Virus record (IMG/VR): IMGVR_UViG_3300013132_000039 | Location: 1 to 64,000 of that record | Source of the DNA: a virus | DNA length: 64,000 nucleotides | Strand: one strand, 5' to 3' | Shown: positions 61,691-64,000 of the stretch, in pieces | How positions within the stretch are numbered: position 1 is the stretch's first letter | How the letters are laid out: every line of letters begins with the position of its first letter | The notes under the pieces: generated by a model | Seen by the model: only the letters and a program-made list of their open reading frames with translations | What the model was told of the DNA's origin: nothing | Databases searched by the model: none | Made by a program: the position numbers and the translations under genes

Positions 61691-62748
61691 TGGCAACAAA
61701 ACCTTTTGATTTAAGTAAATTTCGTAAGACATTAACCAAGAGTATCGATGGTCTTGGTGTAGGATTTAACGATCCTACTGATTGGGTAAGCACAGGCAAC
61801 TACGCCCTAAACTATTTGATTAGCGGCGACTTTAATAAAGGTATCCCATTGGGTAAAGTTACTGTGTTTGCCGGTGAAAGTGGTGCTGGTAAAAGCTACA
61901 TCTGCTCAGGCAATATTATTCGACACGCACAAGAACAAGGCATCTATGTTGTATTGATTGACAGTGAAAACGCACTAGATCAATCGTGGCTAACTGCCTT
62001 AGGTGTTGATACCAACGAGAACAAACTCCTCAAACTCAATATGGCTATGATTGATGACGTAGCTAAAACTATTAACGAGTTTATGAAAGAGTTTAAGGCA
62101 CTAAGCGAAACTGATAAGCCTAAAGTACTATTTGTTATAGATAGTCTAGGTATGCTATTAACCCCAACCGACGTTAATCAGTTTGAAGCAGGAGACCTTA
62201 AAGGTGATATGGGCCGTAAGCCCAAGGCACTGACTGCACTTGTTCGTAATTGTGTCAATATGTTTGGTAGTCATAATGTAGGGTTAGTTGCTACTAATCA
62301 TACATATGCTAGCCAGGATATGTTTGACCCTGATGATAAGATTAGTGGCGGACAAGGCTTTATCTATGCCAGCTCAATTGTAGTTGCTATGCGCAAATTA
62401 AAACTTAAAGTTGATGGGGATGGCAATAAAACTAGCCAGGTTCACGGTATTCGTGCTGCCTGTAAGATTATGAAAACACGATATGCCAAGCCTTTTGAAA
62501 CTATGGAAGTTGAGATTCCTTACAAAACAGGCATGAATCCTTGTAGTGGGCTAGTAGATTTATTTGAAAAAGAAGGACTATTAGTTCAGCAAGGGAACAG
62601 ACTCAAGTTTGTTGACAGTTCAGGTAATGAACACTTATACTACCGAAAAGAGTGGAAAGAAGATAAATTACATATGATAATGAACGACTTTCATTATCAT
62701 AAAAAAACTATAACTGAACAAACTGAGGAGCCTGTAGCAAATGAATGA
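61690..62748 (+). CDS. uvsX: recombinase UvsX (RecA-like)
   Basis: 352 residues. GESGAGKS (62-69) is the Walker A loop; VLFVIDSLGMLLTP near 145-158 holds Walker B; NHTYASQDMFDPDDKISGGQ covers the DNA-binding loop region. UvsX forms filaments on ssDNA, loaded by UvsY against gp32, and starts recombination-dependent replication. Directly coupled to the gene before and overlapping the one after by eight bases. Confidence 0.94.
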   Translation: MATKPFDLSKFRKTLTKSIDGLGVGFNDPTDWVSTGNYALNYLISGDFNKGIPLGKVTVFAGESGAGKSYICSGNIIRHAQEQGIYVVLIDSENALDQSWLTALGVDTNENKLLKLNMAMIDDVAKTINEFMKEFKALSETDKPKVLFVIDSLGMLLTPTDVNQFEAGDLKGDMGRKPKALTALVRNCVNMFGSHNVGLVATNHTYASQDMFDPDDKISGGQGFIYASSIVVAMRKLKLKVDGDGNKTSQVHGIRAACKIMKTRYAKPFETMEVEIPYKTGMNPCSGLVDLFEKEGLLVQQGNRLKFVDSSGNEHLYYRKEWKEDKLHMIMNDFHYHKKTITEQTEEPVANE

Positions 62749-62989
62749 AAATCAAATCGCCGATATCTGGATGCTGTTTAAAGAGTATGTAGATAAAAAA
62801 GTGCTTGAGGCTGTAGCTGAAAGATATATCGACTTATTAGCTGACCACGGAATTTCAGATAAAATTTTGGAATCAGCTACTGGAATTGACGATGACTTAG
62901 ATACTGCTATAGAATATTATCTAGATCAAGGCGAGGATGAAGAAGAGGACTACGAAGAAGATAACTGGGACTACGAAGACGACGAATGA
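62741..62989 (+). CDS. small acidic-tailed hypothetical protein
   Basis: 82 residues: a helical first part (WMLFKEYVDKKVLEAVAERY), then GISDKILESATGIDDDLDTA, and a C-terminus of almost only Asp/Glu/Tyr/Trp (EDEEEDYEEDNWDYEDDE). Acidic tails like this mimic DNA or bind ssDNA-binding partners; gp32 in this phage has an acidic tail too. It lies between uvsX and uvsY with overlaps on both sides, so a recombination accessory role is likely but unproven. Confidence 0.65.
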   Translation: MNENQIADIWMLFKEYVDKKVLEAVAERYIDLLADHGISDKILESATGIDDDLDTAIEYYLDQGEDEEEDYEEDNWDYEDDE

Positions 62990-63441
62990 ATTGGTACACA
63001 AAAATATCCAAGGATATTAGTCACATTCCTGATGCCGTGGCATATTACGAATCTGAATTACAAGCAGCACGACAAGATAGTCGTATAACGGGTAATATAG
63101 AAAAAGCTGCTGCCAATATGCCAGGCATCGTAGAACAGCGATTTGGGCAACTTCAAGAGATTGAAGCAATACTTGAATATTTAAATATAGAATTACGTCG
63201 CTTAAAAAGTAGATTTTTTCGAAAATACCTTGAAAACTATCAACGTGCTTTGAGTAGCCGAGACTGTGAAAAGTTTGTAGACGGAGAAGATGACGTCATC
63301 GATTTCGAAAAAATTATCAATGAATTCGCTTTAATACGAAACAAATGGTTAGGTGTAACTAAAGCACTTGATCAAAAACAATGGATGATTACTAACATTG
63401 TTAAACTCAGAGTTGCCGGTATGGAGGATGCAACTTTGTAA
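62986..63441 (+). CDS. uvsY: recombination mediator UvsY
   Basis: 151 residues. IPDAVAYYESELQAARQDSR near 15-34, LEYLNIELRRLKSRFFRKYL, and the C-terminal QWMITNIVKLRVAGMEDATL fit the UvsY family. UvsY loads UvsX on gp32-coated ssDNA. T4 UvsY has 137 residues. Start overlaps the previous stop by four bases, making a uvsX-acidic protein-uvsY unit. Confidence 0.9.
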   Translation: MNWYTKISKDISHIPDAVAYYESELQAARQDSRITGNIEKAAANMPGIVEQRFGQLQEIEAILEYLNIELRRLKSRFFRKYLENYQRALSSRDCEKFVDGEDDVIDFEKIINEFALIRNKWLGVTKALDQKQWMITNIVKLRVAGMEDATL

Positions 63442-63444
63442 ATA
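63437..63444 (+). promoter_or_regulatory. late-promoter-like TGTAAATA
   Basis: One central mismatch; overlaps the uvsY stop and ends five bases before the ATG at 63450, with no ribosome site, as at the stronger sites. Confidence 0.4.
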
Positions 63445-63449
63445 CAACC

Positions 63450-63782
63450 ATGAATACGGTCGATAGGCAATGGGGGTATTGGAGAAGCTTAAGTGACTCC
63501 AAAACTTATAAAGTTAAAGAACTAGTGATAAATCCTAATTCAAAATTAAGCTTTCAAAAGCATAATCTAAGAGATGAGCATTGGTACGTCCTTCAAGGAC
63601 AATGTTCAATTCTCACGGAATTTGGAAAAGTTCAAAATACTGTTAGTAAACATAGAAATGATTCCTACCTAATAGGTAAAAACGTTTGGCATCAAGCTAT
63701 TAATAATACAGATAACTATTGCCATATATTAGTAGTTCAATTCGGTGACAGATGCGAAGAAGAGGACATTGAGCAAAGATGA
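63450..63782 (+). CDS. cupin, mannose-6-phosphate isomerase type II-like
   Basis: 110 residues. WGYWRSLSDSKTYKVKELVI at the start, then NSKLSFQKHNLRDEHWYVLQ near 28-47 (cupin motif with His37, His43), and NVWHQAINNTDN near 86-97 (third metal His). The single cupin resembles the C-terminal domain of GDP-mannose pyrophosphorylase/phosphomannose isomerase. It may isomerise a sugar phosphate. Overlaps the next gene (ATGA). Confidence 0.75.
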   Translation: MNTVDRQWGYWRSLSDSKTYKVKELVINPNSKLSFQKHNLRDEHWYVLQGQCSILTEFGKVQNTVSKHRNDSYLIGKNVWHQAINNTDNYCHILVVQFGDRCEEEDIEQR

Positions 63783-64000
63783 TAAAACTTTTTATTGGGT
63801 ATGATCAAAGAGAAATAGTTGCTTACCATGTCTGTGCTAACAGTATTATCAGGCAAGCTACTAACCCGTTATCTATTAGTCCTTTGGCATTAAATTTACT
63901 CAAAGACTATAAAGAACTACACACTGATGGTAGTAATAACTTTATCTATAGTAGATTTTTAGTTCCATACTTAATGAGTTATAAAGGTTGGGCTATTTTT
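63779..64000 (+). CDS. glycosyltransferase-like protein, N-terminal part
   Basis: The first 74 residues are in the window; the gene runs off the end. KLFIGYDQREIVAYHVCANS followed by NNFIYSRFLVPYLMSYKGWA is the start of GT-A glycosyltransferase-like proteins often seen in phages and near GT8. Coupled to the cupin by a four-base overlap, suggesting a sugar-building or transfer unit. Confidence 0.72.
   Translation, partial: MIKLFIGYDQREIVAYHVCANSIIRQATNPLSISPLALNLLKDYKELHTDGSNNFIYSRFLVPYLMSYKGWAIF

Noticed and set aside
1-64000. CRISPR arrays or insertion sequences.
   Set aside because: No regularly spaced direct repeats with unique spacers and no transposase genes or terminal inverted repeats were seen.

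Overview
The window is a 64 kb piece of an AT-rich genome of a T4-like phage with a contractile tail. I recognise, by protein sequence alone, T4-type portal (gp20), prohead protease (gp21), scaffold (gp22), major capsid protein (gp23), neck proteins (gp13, gp14), tail sheath stabiliser (gp15), sheath and tube (gp18, gp19), head-completion nuclease (gp4), both terminase subunits (gp16, gp17), ssDNA-binding protein (gp32) and the recombination pair UvsX/UvsY. Late promoters of the T4 type (NATAAATA) stand before many operons. The lack of gp24, the long sheath and portal and the giant fibres resemble marine T4-like phages. No photosynthesis gene or tRNA was seen, so the host cannot be named.

Layout. 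1-0.8 kb: the end of a SegE-like endonuclease and a 434-base non-coding block rich in hairpins. 0.8-2.8 kb: a membrane protein, and on the minus strand a gp26-type hub protein that carries a T TTT TTC slip site and a coding extension in the -1 frame. 2.87-13 kb: a large coiled-coil protein (candidate tape measure) and the head module, with a sugar-enzyme-like gene inserted. 13.2-35.6 kb: a virion/fibre module with two giant paralogous fibres (seven sugar-binding-like repeats, beta-helix, Asp-box repeats) and three fibre paralogues ending in fibrinogen-like domains. 35.6-43.8 kb: two unknown genes and a tightly coupled run of eight genes: five double-stranded beta-helix 2OG-Fe(II) oxygenases, a U32-like/methyltransferase fusion, a flavin-dependent halogenase and a DUF6065-like protein. 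43.8-47.4 kb, minus strand: a small unknown gene, a Nudix hydrolase, gp15 and gp14. 47.4-60.3 kb: gp13, a dNMP kinase, sheath, tube, gp4 and terminase. 60.4-64 kb: gp32, UvsX, UvsY and the start of a sugar-related operon.

Together these genes build and fill the head, build the tail and its adhesion apparatus, and prime recombination-dependent replication. The least expected parts are the oxygenase/halogenase operon placed directly after the fibre genes, which suggests (but does not prove) chemical modification of fibre proteins or of a host molecule; the probable programmed frameshift in the hub gene; and a series of late promoters that lie so close to start codons that the messages should be almost leaderless.
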